This document shows, piece after piece, positions 32,101 to 39,203 of a stretch of DNA of 41,316 nucleotides. The position numbers were made by a program, and so were the translations under genes. Positions within the stretch are counted from its first letter, which is position 1. Each line of letters begins with the position of its first letter. Where the stretch lies: NCBI GenBank assembly GCA_024401565.1, contig JAKSKU010000021.1, positions 1 through 41,316 on the forward strand, given 5' to 3'. The notes under the pieces were generated by a model, which did no database searches, was not told where the DNA came from, and saw nothing but the letters and a program-made list of their open reading frames with translations. The DNA comes from Paludibacteraceae bacterium. GTDB taxonomy: Bacteria > Bacteroidota > Bacteroidia > Bacteroidales > Paludibacteraceae.

Positions 32101-33895
32101 TTTCAGTCACTTCATTGTAGGATATCTTCAGTTTGTGTGTGATCACTTTCTGTTTGGAGGCTTCATGATCAATTGCTGTGACGCTGTCGTCATTCTGCTC
32201 TTTGACACCTCCGTTTCTTAAATTAACAGCGGAAAGATCGGCCTTTATTGTATAGGTTCCAACAGCCTTGAAGTCACACAATATTCGATCGCCCTCTTGG
32301 GAGAACGGTTGTGGTTTGTTGTCTTTTTCCAGACTCCATTTTATATTTTTTTCATCGACGTCTTCATAGAGATCTCTGCCGTTTTGGGCTTTTCTTACAC
32401 CAAACATCAAAGTGTCGCCAACTCTTCTTAACGTGGTGTTTTTGTCTGGTCTTTTTGAAAAACTTGGGACGTAGGCAAAAAGCACTGCTTCATTGTAAGA
32501 ATGCATTCTGACGCTGCATGTGCTTAATGGAGTTCTCTCCGACACTCCGTCTTCACCTTTTTTGTAAAGCAGGAATGTTACTTTATAATCAATTTCAGCA
32601 ACGTCAGGATTAATTTCCAGACTGGCAGCTTGCAAATTTCCTTTCTCCTCAAATGTGTCGTTGCCGTTGCTCTTTTGAATTACATACTCAAGTTCGTCAA
32701 ACTCTTTGTCGAAATCAAAAAGGAGTGTTGGGGTCAACACAAAAGTTTTTCCTTGCTTTATATAAATATGATTGTTAGAATTATCTGTAATATTGTCACC
32801 GTCTTTCTTTACTCCCACAATACTGTTATCTCCTTTTATATTCAATTCAAGGGAGCAACTTTTGTCGAACGGAGGTGTTGCCATTTTATTAGGAAGCACA
32901 TAATTTCCTTTGTCATAAGACAAGTTGTATGCTTTTATGTCTTCATAATTAGACAGTGCTGCGTATGGAATCGGCCTGTTTTTTAGTTTTCCACTCCCCA
33001 TTCCTTCAACTGTATAAACACCTTCCTTCACAATTTTGACGGTGAATGAATCCAAAACGTGGCGATATATGTAAAGATTCTCTACCTTTTGTGTCTTTAC
33101 TTCTTGTTTTGTTGTCTTTGAGTTTTGTTTTGATGACTGCTCTATTATGTTCTGAAAATCAACAAGCTGGTAAAGTGCCCAGCTGACATGCTTGTCAGTT
33201 ATTTGTTTTTGTTTTGCGAACGCTTTCAGAGTTATTGTCGAACCAATTCTTACGGCATCTCCCTTTTTCAGTTCTTTTTCTTTCCCGTCTTTGTCTATTA
33301 AATATGCTTTAATTGAGCTGACTCCGAATTCGACATATTTTTCGGGTTGGACTGATTCGAGTTCGACAACAAAAGGATTGATGACGTTTGCTGCTTGAAA
33401 ATTGGCGGATTCAAAGTCGGCAGCTGTTACGGATTGAGTCTGGCCATGGAACAGACATGACACAAGACCTCCAAGTTGACATTTCAATTTGGATTTCTCG
33501 GTTGGCAGATCCGTATTTTTCGAATGGTCGATAGAATTGTCTTTTATCCATTGCAGACTGTAGCTGCATGGACAATAACCACCTGATGGGGTGGGCTGTA
33601 GCATGCACAGTCCGAAAGGATTAGAGAATGAAGTGTCGTTTATTGTGACGAAGGGCTTGTTTTGCAGTGACACTTTATTGTTTTGAGAGACTATCTGGCT
33701 TAACACATTGCCTCCAGTAGTGTCCATAGCACAAGAGAACAGGGCTCCATTAACTAAATAATGAGATCCTTTCAAAGGAGTAGCTTTTGAAATTCCATCT
33801 TGTGATTGTTCAATATTAGTGTTGCCACTGGCATTGTCAGCAGATTTGATTTCCACACCATTATTTTTTTCTTGACCTGTCACAAAACCATTCAT
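29120..33895 (-). CDS. PAAR-like (DUF4280-type) multi-domain effector with GH19-like and YkuD domains
   Basis: A 1591-residue protein without signal peptide. Residues about 38-160 resemble the PAAR-like DUF4280 module (GSHYLVNGALFSCAMDTTGG; PFGLCMLQPTPSGGYCPC; CQLGGLVSCLFHGQ), which caps the spike of contractile injection systems. Residues 160-1000 are beta-rich, Ig-like repeats. Residues 902-960 hold a tandem 19-residue repeat. Residue 1087 starts a CxC segment (CKCPRCHEDIT), then a GH19-like domain: HFVAQVYAET with Glu1158 and GDGYRFRGRGMIHLTHRGNY (1237-1255). Residues about 1390-1575 form a YkuD L,D-transpeptidase with His1508 (IHSG) and THGCIR, Cys1537. Both enzymes act on peptidoglycan glycan strands and stem peptides. 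No sheath, hub or baseplate genes are in the window, so it would load a distant system. Confidence 0.82.
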   Translation of the reverse strand: MNGFVTGQEKNNGVEIKSADNASGNTNIEQSQDGISKATPLKGSHYLVNGALFSCAMDTTGGNVLSQIVSQNNKVSLQNKPFVTINDTSFSNPFGLCMLQPTPSGGYCPCSYSLQWIKDNSIDHSKNTDLPTEKSKLKCQLGGLVSCLFHGQTQSVTAADFESANFQAANVINPFVVELESVQPEKYVEFGVSSIKAYLIDKDGKEKELKKGDAVRIGSTITLKAFAKQKQITDKHVSWALYQLVDFQNIIEQSSKQNSKTTKQEVKTQKVENLYIYRHVLDSFTVKIVKEGVYTVEGMGSGKLKNRPIPYAALSNYEDIKAYNLSYDKGNYVLPNKMATPPFDKSCSLELNIKGDNSIVGVKKDGDNITDNSNNHIYIKQGKTFVLTPTLLFDFDKEFDELEYVIQKSNGNDTFEEKGNLQAASLEINPDVAEIDYKVTFLLYKKGEDGVSERTPLSTCSVRMHSYNEAVLFAYVPSFSKRPDKNTTLRRVGDTLMFGVRKAQNGRDLYEDVDEKNIKWSLEKDNKPQPFSQEGDRILCDFKAVGTYTIKADLSAVNLRNGGVKEQNDDSVTAIDHEASKQKVITHKLKISYNEVTEIKIASTNGIRYNGIKYRIDLSYLFENLAINEKVILSCDNSNVNITELTQNGAFQAKEPGEYTVKATIYTDGVKGAEKTVVANVYESTFSKWEFCDSKRNRITETGKNNMFGIQATVPAWAVSDDEKSCKRTICVSLYHKEYELKKIRTELDEKGHFSIDDIDVKEHVVKKTIDLIPFFDAQTDFMITFKVSDHPASLVKGLQKSSKNELFTDACHLKVTNSLIIDGYFAHPNGKKIVDIMDYNDDVNVHLRMLNASEEQLKNMRLRVYENMSGLDPVVFEASEIELDKDGNADIPIKILPDKVSNAELDKLMFAGPSKGKSVSDADLDKLMFAEPSKGKSVSDADLDKLMYISETDLDKLKFPENEKLPRLFYFKIVELDQYGIIEKSKLSFIDDYGKKFEYPPYPGDLYGKNSDELKAIVENEKWDLLSFNSDIQKNSKARNYYYQLKLVSHKEDCKSFIKTYNQLAPVVVGEEMKEEKEEKKESRNCKCPRCHEDITLDEIKRICSKIDKNGVEKCFLNETQLSNLGKILPYLNKYRGVAHINTCMRKAHFVAQVYAETKFCDFEENDFTFSSKSLIDFSKNFQTPEGRKKAKEWGFDAEEAAKDKSKKKVSKENQVNIANWRYSNMTGNGNFESGDGYRFRGRGMIHLTHRGNYKEKSDYCNKVFLTNGEPQTDWENHPEEVATNLRDVVLSALCFWRRGFLNQYADYDTDDCGRKLSKIINNDADAWNKVKNNMRKPYYLRAAKVFKVEECQKNIGLRGVEIKTTETFDHRFSIKENQTNIAFIDVIVPSSRNREGVMVVFDNTGIRFKTYCLCRGKYRNREITNGDTPTGLAKVTYVKSKHANDNEKNKLAYGIQGCCVLDGVKLSDLVEEPQRSILLNDPNRSENDKNGQFYKVSKVRIGILIHSGHTTDIESEKAIQDYRNDKGRLMPTHGCIRVYNEEMSKLGAICESLKKEGKTIYLYVEDYYGDITDVFDHYCLDLDFKDKNR
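31016..31192 (-). repeat. Tandem repeat of about 57 nt inside the effector gene
   Basis: The segment encoding residues 902-960 consists of two near-identical 19-residue units (SDADLDKLMFAEPSKGKSV type) plus degenerate flanking copies (SNAELDKLMFAGPSKGKSV, SDADLDKLMYI, SETDLDKLKF). At DNA level the copies differ at few bases (for example TTCCCCTTGCTTGG versus TTTCCCTTGCTTGG). This is an expandable, in-frame repeat. Confidence 0.85.
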
Positions 33896-34111
33896 ACGAA
33901 GTATTCTTAAAATGACTAAATTTAATGCGATTATAACAGCTATATAGCCTTCAATTCTTTATATTCATATGATTGTTAACCAAACAAATGACAAACCCTT
34001 GACCGCTATACGATGGTTACTATATAATCATCAAATATTATTATGTTTGCAAAAATAATACATTTCCGTAATTTTGCAAAATAATACGTTGGAAATATTT
34101 ATAACCCCAAC
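33896..34111. other. AT-rich spacer upstream of the effector gene
   Basis: About 216 bp, no supported gene. It contains a repeated TTGCAAAA(A)TAATAC segment (about 34047 and 34077) and -7-like TAATTTTG boxes on both strands, but no promoter with a proper -33 partner that I would assign to the effector gene. Confidence 0.4.
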
Positions 34112-34258
34112 TTGAAACCCGAAACCTGAAACCCGAAACCTGAAACCCGAAAGCTGAAACTTGAAACCTGAAACCTGAAACCTGAAACTTGAAACCTGAA
34201 ACTTGAAACTTGAAACCTGAAACCTGAAACCTGAAACTTGAAACTTGAAACCCGAAAC
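34112..34258. repeat. Heptamer array, 21 copies of YYGAAAC
   Basis: Twenty-one uninterrupted 7-nt units with the shared core GAAAC and a variable leading dinucleotide (TT, CT or CC), with one unit ending in G (CCGAAAG). The array begins right after the stop of the HsdR-N-like gene (4 bp on the plus side) and fills the intergenic space. On the minus strand it opens a false reading frame of repeating FKFQVSG/FRFQVSG type. Confidence 0.9.
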
Positions 34259-34262
34259 CAAA

Positions 34263-34715
34263 CTACCCTGCGCAAATCTTCAGTCTCTCTTGCAATTCAG
34301 CGAACGGGAATAGAGAAATACCGTCTTCATTACGAGAAATGCAAATATGTTGCAGTCCATTGCTTGCCACCAAGATAGGCACAGGCAGCTCACGATTATA
34401 CGCAAAAATCTGATCCATCACTTTTTGAGAGAGAGCCACCGTTGGAGCCTTAAACTCAAATATTGCAATAGGTTGCAGACGCGAATTGTATATCACCGCG
34501 TCGCAACGTTTCTTCATACCGTTGATCTCCACCACCTGTTCATTGGCCACCAAAGCACGGTTGATCCCCGACGAAATAATATACTCCATCATAGTCTGGC
34601 GAACATACTCCTCTGGCGTGAATTTAACCCACTTCTTCCTACACCCATCCAGAACATACAATCCGTTGGGCTCCCTTTTTATATTTAGTGGGCACTTGGG
34701 CAAAGATAATTCCAT
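34263..34715 (-). CDS. Type I restriction HsdR N-terminal-domain-like protein
   Basis: A 150-residue protein from the ATG at 34715; the longer frame to 34748 starts beyond the predicted transcription start. It carries the PD-(D/E)XK nuclease core seen in HsdR N-terminal domains: Arg-Cys-Asp72 in CDAVIYN, then the EFK motif (Glu87, Lys89) in IAIFEFKAPTVALSQK. Only this domain is present (no helicase), so it is not a working restriction motor. Such short HsdR-N proteins commonly sit next to holA in Bacteroidales; their function is unknown and may be in DNA repair. It is divergent from holA with overlapping promoter boxes, and the heptamer array begins just past its stop codon. Confidence 0.88.
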   Translation of the reverse strand: MELSLPKCPLNIKREPNGLYVLDGCRKKWVKFTPEEYVRQTMMEYIISSGINRALVANEQVVEINGMKKRCDAVIYNSRLQPIAIFEFKAPTVALSQKVMDQIFAYNRELPVPILVASNGLQHICISRNEDGISLFPFAELQERLKICAG

Positions 34716-34723
34716 ATTTTTAC

Positions 34724-34731
34724 TACTTTTG
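34724..34731 (+). promoter_or_regulatory. -7 box of holA
   Basis: TACTTTTG on the plus strand would start transcription near 34738, 55 nt before the holA ATG. The nearest upstream TTG is 25 nt away, too far for a good -33. Confidence 0.45.
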
Positions 34732-34745
34732 CGAATATTTTGCGA

Positions 34746-34753
34746 CAAAAGTA
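34746..34753 (-). promoter_or_regulatory. -7 box of the HsdR-N-like gene
   Basis: TACTTTTG read on the minus strand (plus-strand CAAAAGTA) would start transcription near 34740, 25 nt before the ATG at 34715. It sits 15 bp from the holA -7 box on the opposite strand, so the two polymerases would compete. Confidence 0.45.
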
Positions 34754-34792
34754 AAATTAAAAATTAACAATCATAGTCAAAACCTGTTATCA

Positions 34793-35842
34793 ATGGCAAA
34801 AACTTCAGATTCTGACGCAAAAGATATTATCACCGACGTGAAGGCTGGGAAACTCAAGCCCATCTATCTGCTGCATGGTGAAGAACCATATTATATCGAC
34901 TTGGTGGCCAACTATCTTGAGAACAATGTTGTAGCCGAAGAAAACAAGGATTTTGACTTTTCCGTGCTCTACGGTGGAGAAGTAAAGATGCAAGACGTGC
35001 TTGCCGCAGTGTCGAGCTACCCAATGATGAGCGACTACCGTTTGGTGGTGGTACGTGAGGCTCAACAAATCAGAGAGAAAGACTACGACCTGTTGCAACT
35101 CTACGCAAAAAAATTCAACCCCAAGGCAGTTTTGGTGATGTGCTGCAAACACAAGAAACTAGATGCACGCAAAGCCTATTTCAAGGAGGTGCAGAAAGTG
35201 GGTTGCATAATGGAGAGCAGCAAAATCTACGACAACCAAGTGCCTACCTTTATCGTCAACTATGTGCGAGAGAGAGGCAAGGACATCAAAGATTCCGCAG
35301 CACAGATGCTCAGCACCTACGTCGGCCCTAATCTTTCTCTTCTAGCTACAGAGTGCGACAAACTAATCCTTGCTCTCAAAGGTGAGGAGAAAATGATCAC
35401 TGAAGACATAGTGCAGAAGATCGTAGGCATGAACCGTGAGTTCAACCCTTACGAGCTACTTAACGCAGTGATTGCCAAGGACGTGGAGAAAGCCAACACT
35501 CTTGCTTTATTGGTTGCTGGAGACAAAGCCGAATTGCCAACAATCATACCAGCGTTCTTCTCTTTCTTCCAAAACCTGATGGTATTCTACAAGTATTGCA
35601 GGAATGTGGACGAAAACACCGCCGCCGAAAAAATGGGTGTCCGTCCTTACTTTGTCAGACAATACCGTGACGCCACTTCTAGATACAACGGTTTCCAGGT
35701 GCTTAAGACAATCAGCATCCTTCGAGAATACGATATGAAAAGCAAAGGTGTAGACGTAATGCCAGGCACAACAAATGGCCAGCTACTGCAAGAGATGATA
35801 TACAAGATCATGCACTGCAACGGAAGAACCGACGTTTTCTAA
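34793..35842 (+). CDS. holA: DNA polymerase III delta subunit
   Basis: A 349-residue HolA; the first in-frame ATG with a sensible N-terminus is at 34793. The N-terminal AAA+-like domain begins KPIYLLHGEEPYYIDLVANYLENN, without a working Walker A (as known for delta). The following DYDLLQLYAKKFNPKAVLVMCC and YVGPNLSLLATECDKLILAL blocks match the family, and the C-terminal third forms the collar helices (EFNPYELLNAVIAKDVEKAN; MGVRPYFVRQYRDATSRY). HolA opens the beta clamp as part of the clamp loader. It is followed 34 bp later by engB on the same strand. Confidence 0.93.
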   Translation: MAKTSDSDAKDIITDVKAGKLKPIYLLHGEEPYYIDLVANYLENNVVAEENKDFDFSVLYGGEVKMQDVLAAVSSYPMMSDYRLVVVREAQQIREKDYDLLQLYAKKFNPKAVLVMCCKHKKLDARKAYFKEVQKVGCIMESSKIYDNQVPTFIVNYVRERGKDIKDSAAQMLSTYVGPNLSLLATECDKLILALKGEEKMITEDIVQKIVGMNREFNPYELLNAVIAKDVEKANTLALLVAGDKAELPTIIPAFFSFFQNLMVFYKYCRNVDENTAAEKMGVRPYFVRQYRDATSRYNGFQVLKTISILREYDMKSKGVDVMPGTTNGQLLQEMIYKIMHCNGRTDVF

Positions 35843-35875
35843 ATCCAAACAAGAATCATCAAATCAAACAAGAAT

Positions 35876-36484
35876 ATGAAAATCAAAAGCGCAGAATTTG
35901 TAATAAGCAACGCAAAGGTGAACGCATTACCGCAGCACGACATGCCAGAATACGCATTCATCGGCCGCTCAAATGTGGGCAAATCATCGCTAATCAACGC
36001 TATTGCCGACAACAAAAATCTTGCCAAGACTTCCCAAAAGCCAGGTAAGACTCTTTTGATGAACCATTTCCTAATCAACAAAGAATGGTATCTTGTCGAT
36101 CTTCCAGGATACGGTTACGCGTCGATCAGCAAAAAGATGAGAGACGATCTAGAAAAAATGATCAAAAACTACGTCCTTCAACGTGAGATCCTGACAAATC
36201 TATTCGTACTTATCGACTGCCGTCATGAGCCACAGGCTATAGACCTAGAGTTCATGAATTTTCTAGGAGCCAATGGTATACCATTCTCTATCATCTTCAC
36301 AAAGATAGACAAATTGTCGCAGACGCAACTTAACAAAAATCTGAAGATTTATCACGATAAATTATTCGAGACTTGGGAAGAACTGCCTCCTATGTTTGCC
36401 ACATCATCCGAAAAGAAAATCGGTATCGACGATGTGCTCAACTATATCGAGAGTATAAACGAAGAATATAAGAAACCAGAATAA
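35876..36484 (+). CDS. engB: Ribosome-biogenesis GTP-binding protein EngB (YsxC/YihA)
   Basis: A 202-residue GTPase of the usual family length. G1 is GRSNVGKSS (30-38), G2-type KPGKT at about 65-69, G3 DLPGYGYA (75-82), G4 TKIDK (about 142-146) and G5 TSSEK (about 180-184). EngB helps assemble the 50S ribosomal subunit and is essential in many bacteria. It follows holA by 34 bp and precedes a glycosyltransferase gene by 50 bp, so the three may share transcription, but they are functionally unrelated. Confidence 0.96.
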   Translation: MKIKSAEFVISNAKVNALPQHDMPEYAFIGRSNVGKSSLINAIADNKNLAKTSQKPGKTLLMNHFLINKEWYLVDLPGYGYASISKKMRDDLEKMIKNYVLQREILTNLFVLIDCRHEPQAIDLEFMNFLGANGIPFSIIFTKIDKLSQTQLNKNLKIYHDKLFETWEELPPMFATSSEKKIGIDDVLNYIESINEEYKKPE

Positions 36485-36493
36485 TCACAATCC

Positions 36494-36517
36494 TAGGGGA
36501 CGGGTTTCAAACCCACC
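36494..36517. repeat. Degenerate, inverted copy of the GGGTTTGAAACCC palindrome
   Basis: The gap between engB and the glycosyltransferase gene contains GACGGGTTTCAAACCCACC, the reverse-oriented core of the palindromes at 40914 and 41035. It lies immediately upstream of the glycosyltransferase start. Confidence 0.55.
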
Positions 36518-36534
36518 AGATTATTAATGACAAA

Positions 36535-37548
36535 ATGAAAAAGACCGCCGTAGTCATTCTAAATTACAACGGGGAGAAAATGCTTCAGCAGTTTCTTCCA
36601 TCCGTCATCAAATATACCCCGGATGACATTGCCGACGTGATTGTGGCCGACAACGCATCCACAGACAAGTCGATGGATATACTGAAAGAGCAATTTCCAT
36701 CAGTTAAGACGTTGGTGTTGGATAAGAATTACGGTTTTGCCGGCGGATACAACCGTGCGATTGCCCAGATCGACTACGAATATATTCTGTTGCTTAATTC
36801 TGACGTGGAAGCCACAGAAGGCTATTTAGAGCCACTTGTGGAGGCTTTGGACAAAGATGACGCTCTAGTCAGCGTCCAGCCAAAATTGCTTGCTCAAAAA
36901 GCGAAAGACAAGTTTGAATACGCAGGAGCAGCAGGTGGATTCCTCGACAAATATGGCTACCCTTTCTGCCGAGGACGAATCTTCGAAACCGTGGAGAGCG
37001 ACAAACATCAATACGACACGGAAATAGATGTACTCTGGACTACAGGAGCGGCGATGTTGGTACGCAGAAAAGGATACCTGGAAAATGGTGGTTTAGACGA
37101 CCGTTTTTTCGCTCACCAGGAAGAGATCGACCTATGCTGGAGACTTGCGTCTAGAGGCTACAAGCTGCGTTGCATACCGACGTCTATCCTTTATCACGTA
37201 GGTGGAGGCACGTTAGACGCGTCTAATCCAAGAAAAACATTCTTGAATTTCCGCAACAACCTATGCATGATATATAAGAATGCAGTAGACGCGAACAAAA
37301 TCCTCTTTATCAGATTTTTCTTAGACTATATGGCCGCAGCGGTATATCTGCTTAAAGGAGAGACTGGAAACGTCAAAGCGGTGTGGAAAGCGCGACGTGA
37401 GTTTGCAAAGATGAAGGGAGATTTGAAGAAAGACAGAGATGAGAATCTCAGCAAGACAGTTTGCAACCCAGATGGATTAGCAGATTATTCAATTCTGATA
37501 AAAGCCAAATTAATGGGAAAGAAAACGTATTCTGATTTAGTGAAATAA
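36535..37548 (+). CDS. Glycosyltransferase family 2 protein
   Basis: A 337-residue GT2 (GT-A fold). The N-terminal VVILNYNG (residues 6-13), the nucleotide-binding ADNASTDKS (38-46) and the NSDVE acidic motif (88-92) in place of DXD are clear. LWTTGAAMLVRRKGYLENGGLDDRFFAHQEEIDLCWRL follows (about 170-207), the rhamnosyl/WbbL-like acceptor-region signature with ED-type acid (EEID). The C-terminal 90 residues contain a hydrophobic patch (LFIRFFLDYMAAAVYLL) that may sit on the membrane. It adds a sugar, plausibly rhamnose or similar, to a cell-surface glycan. The stem-loop after the gene ends the unit. Confidence 0.92.
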   Translation: MKKTAVVILNYNGEKMLQQFLPSVIKYTPDDIADVIVADNASTDKSMDILKEQFPSVKTLVLDKNYGFAGGYNRAIAQIDYEYILLLNSDVEATEGYLEPLVEALDKDDALVSVQPKLLAQKAKDKFEYAGAAGGFLDKYGYPFCRGRIFETVESDKHQYDTEIDVLWTTGAAMLVRRKGYLENGGLDDRFFAHQEEIDLCWRLASRGYKLRCIPTSILYHVGGGTLDASNPRKTFLNFRNNLCMIYKNAVDANKILFIRFFLDYMAAAVYLLKGETGNVKAVWKARREFAKMKGDLKKDRDENLSKTVCNPDGLADYSILIKAKLMGKKTYSDLVK

Positions 37549-37550
37549 AG

Positions 37551-37582
37551 AAAGCCGTGGAAATAATAACTCCACGGCTTTT
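37551..37582. terminator. Terminator between convergent GT2 and SGNH-like genes
   Basis: AAAGCCGTGGA pairs with TCCACGGCTTT over a 9-nt loop. A short T-run lies on both sides, so it can act in both directions. Confidence 0.75.
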
Positions 37583-37682
37583 ATGTTTGATTATTTGGGT
37601 TCTACCCCCTTCCATCCAACACGAATCCGAATTAAAAATAAGCGTGTTTGCATTGCTACGCGCGTTCAAATCAAATCAGCAA

Positions 37683-39200
37683 TCAGTTTGCTTCGGCATC
37701 TTCAAAATCCACTATAGAAACGATTTTTAATTCTTTCACCAATTGGATCATATAAAGTTCATGTTTAGCAGGCAACACATTTGACACAGGCTGTATAGTC
37801 AATTTAGGCTGAATTGACATGCCATTGTATGTGCCATTTACAGTCACTATCTTTTTCTTTGGATCTGCACTTCTCGGCACCTTAACAAAGAAACGATTAA
37901 ATCCATTCATTTTCTCATAATATGCTCCTATCACACGGTCACCACATGATTCAGCAACAGGGACAACAATCGCCGTAGTATCCCCTACCTTTGGCTGATA
38001 ATTGAAAAAATAATCATCCTTACCATAAAACCATTTATTCCATTTCTCTGTAGTGTCGCGCACTGGCAATTCCACCTTCATGGAATCTTTGATATAGCGA
38101 GCCAATTTATACGCGATGATAGAAGAGCCGTACAATGTTCCGTGCTGGTTCTTATCATAAGTGCTCTCAAAACATTGACGATCTAGCAAAGTGGTGTCAT
38201 AGTCCATCTGCATATCGTAATGAGGCACATTATATTGAGACAACAAACTATCTACACGAGTATGGATATATTCGTAATTCTTGATATGACGATAATAAAG
38301 AGGCGTAGTATAAAACAGAATCGGTATATTACGTTCTCTGCACTTATCAATGATTTTACCAACATACTCTGCAGATGCTTCGGATATAAACCTCTCTTTT
38401 CCATCTATAGGAGCACCCAAAGAATCATAAAGAGCAATTATGGAATCCGTAATACCAGTAGAGAAACGAGCAAAACGTCCAAGATACATGTTTCCGTTTG
38501 CCTTATTCTGTTGACGCTCAAAAATACCCTTCATGTTTTTATTCAACTGAACAGTATCTCTGAATATGAAGTCATGATTACGGATAGTGTTACTGAAAGC
38601 ACTAGGCCAATCATCAGGCTCGAACAATCCTGGCAATGATCTTAATCTGTTGTAGACGCCATGTCTCGCATAAGTGTTACGCAACAAAAAGTTTTTGGCC
38701 TTTGGTGAAACCGTTTTCTTGTCCCAATTAGCTATACCATGAGTGTCGACACATATCAGTTTAGGATCAGACGTATCTAGGACATCACACAAATCGTAAT
38801 ATGAGGAGACAATAGGATTTCCAGTAAAGGCAACCAAATAGCAAATATTACCCAGACTCATTGAAAAAGGATATGTATTGATACCATTATATACCTTTGA
38901 CGAGCCAAGAATAACAATATCAATAGGAACAGTATCCTTAATATCATAATATCCATTCCAGCGAGTAAAGCTATGATCCTCCAAAGCATTAGGTTCAAAC
39001 CACATTTTAGAATCCGTCCATTTAACGACACCTATAACTATAGATGCCACTGCCAACATTTTAAAAAGCAGTATAGGCAAATTCTGACGGCTTTGTTTCT
39101 TTACTTTATCGACAGGCACACTCTGCGTCTCCGCAATTACAGAATTATTATTAGGCTTTGCTTCAGAGTCCTGCGTATTCTTTATATTTTTCTTTGCCAT
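37683..39200 (-). CDS. Membrane-anchored SGNH-like/AlgX-DltD-like protein, partner of the second MBOAT
   Basis: A 505-residue protein with a basic, Asn/Gln-rich cytoplasmic N-terminus (1-40). One transmembrane helix follows (ILLFKMLAVASIVIGVVKW, about 43-61), then a large extracytoplasmic domain. VILGSSKVYNGIN (about 96-108) is a GSS-type nucleophile motif as in DltD/AlgJ-like SGNH proteins. The late DKNQHG motif (about 369-374) supplies an Asp-x-x-x-His. The C-terminal 70 residues form a beta-rich domain (VGDTTAIVVPV, MNGFNRFFVKVPRSAD). Its start lies 3 bp after the MBOAT stop, and acetyl transfer onto a glycan together with that MBOAT is the likely task. Confidence 0.75.
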   Translation of the reverse strand: MAKKNIKNTQDSEAKPNNNSVIAETQSVPVDKVKKQSRQNLPILLFKMLAVASIVIGVVKWTDSKMWFEPNALEDHSFTRWNGYYDIKDTVPIDIVILGSSKVYNGINTYPFSMSLGNICYLVAFTGNPIVSSYYDLCDVLDTSDPKLICVDTHGIANWDKKTVSPKAKNFLLRNTYARHGVYNRLRSLPGLFEPDDWPSAFSNTIRNHDFIFRDTVQLNKNMKGIFERQQNKANGNMYLGRFARFSTGITDSIIALYDSLGAPIDGKERFISEASAEYVGKIIDKCRERNIPILFYTTPLYYRHIKNYEYIHTRVDSLLSQYNVPHYDMQMDYDTTLLDRQCFESTYDKNQHGTLYGSSIIAYKLARYIKDSMKVELPVRDTTEKWNKWFYGKDDYFFNYQPKVGDTTAIVVPVAESCGDRVIGAYYEKMNGFNRFFVKVPRSADPKKKIVTVNGTYNGMSIQPKLTIQPVSNVLPAKHELYMIQLVKELKIVSIVDFEDAEAN

Positions 39201-39203
39201 AAC

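Noticed and set aside
29120-33895. Polymorphic toxin (RHS/YD-repeat) interpretation of the giant gene
   Set aside because: No YD/RHS repeats or PxxxxDPxGL-type cleavage site are visible; the N-terminus is PAAR-like instead.
34112-34258. CRISPR array
   Set aside because: The period is 7 nt with no spacers, so it is a simple tandem repeat.
34031-34261. A 76-residue minus-strand frame of FKFQVSGFRFQVSG repeats
   Set aside because: It is only a translation of the heptamer array; no start context or real protein pattern.
34263-34715. Possible start of a restriction-modification locus at the HsdR-N-like gene
   Set aside because: Only the nuclease-like domain is present; no helicase, specificity or methylase gene is nearby.
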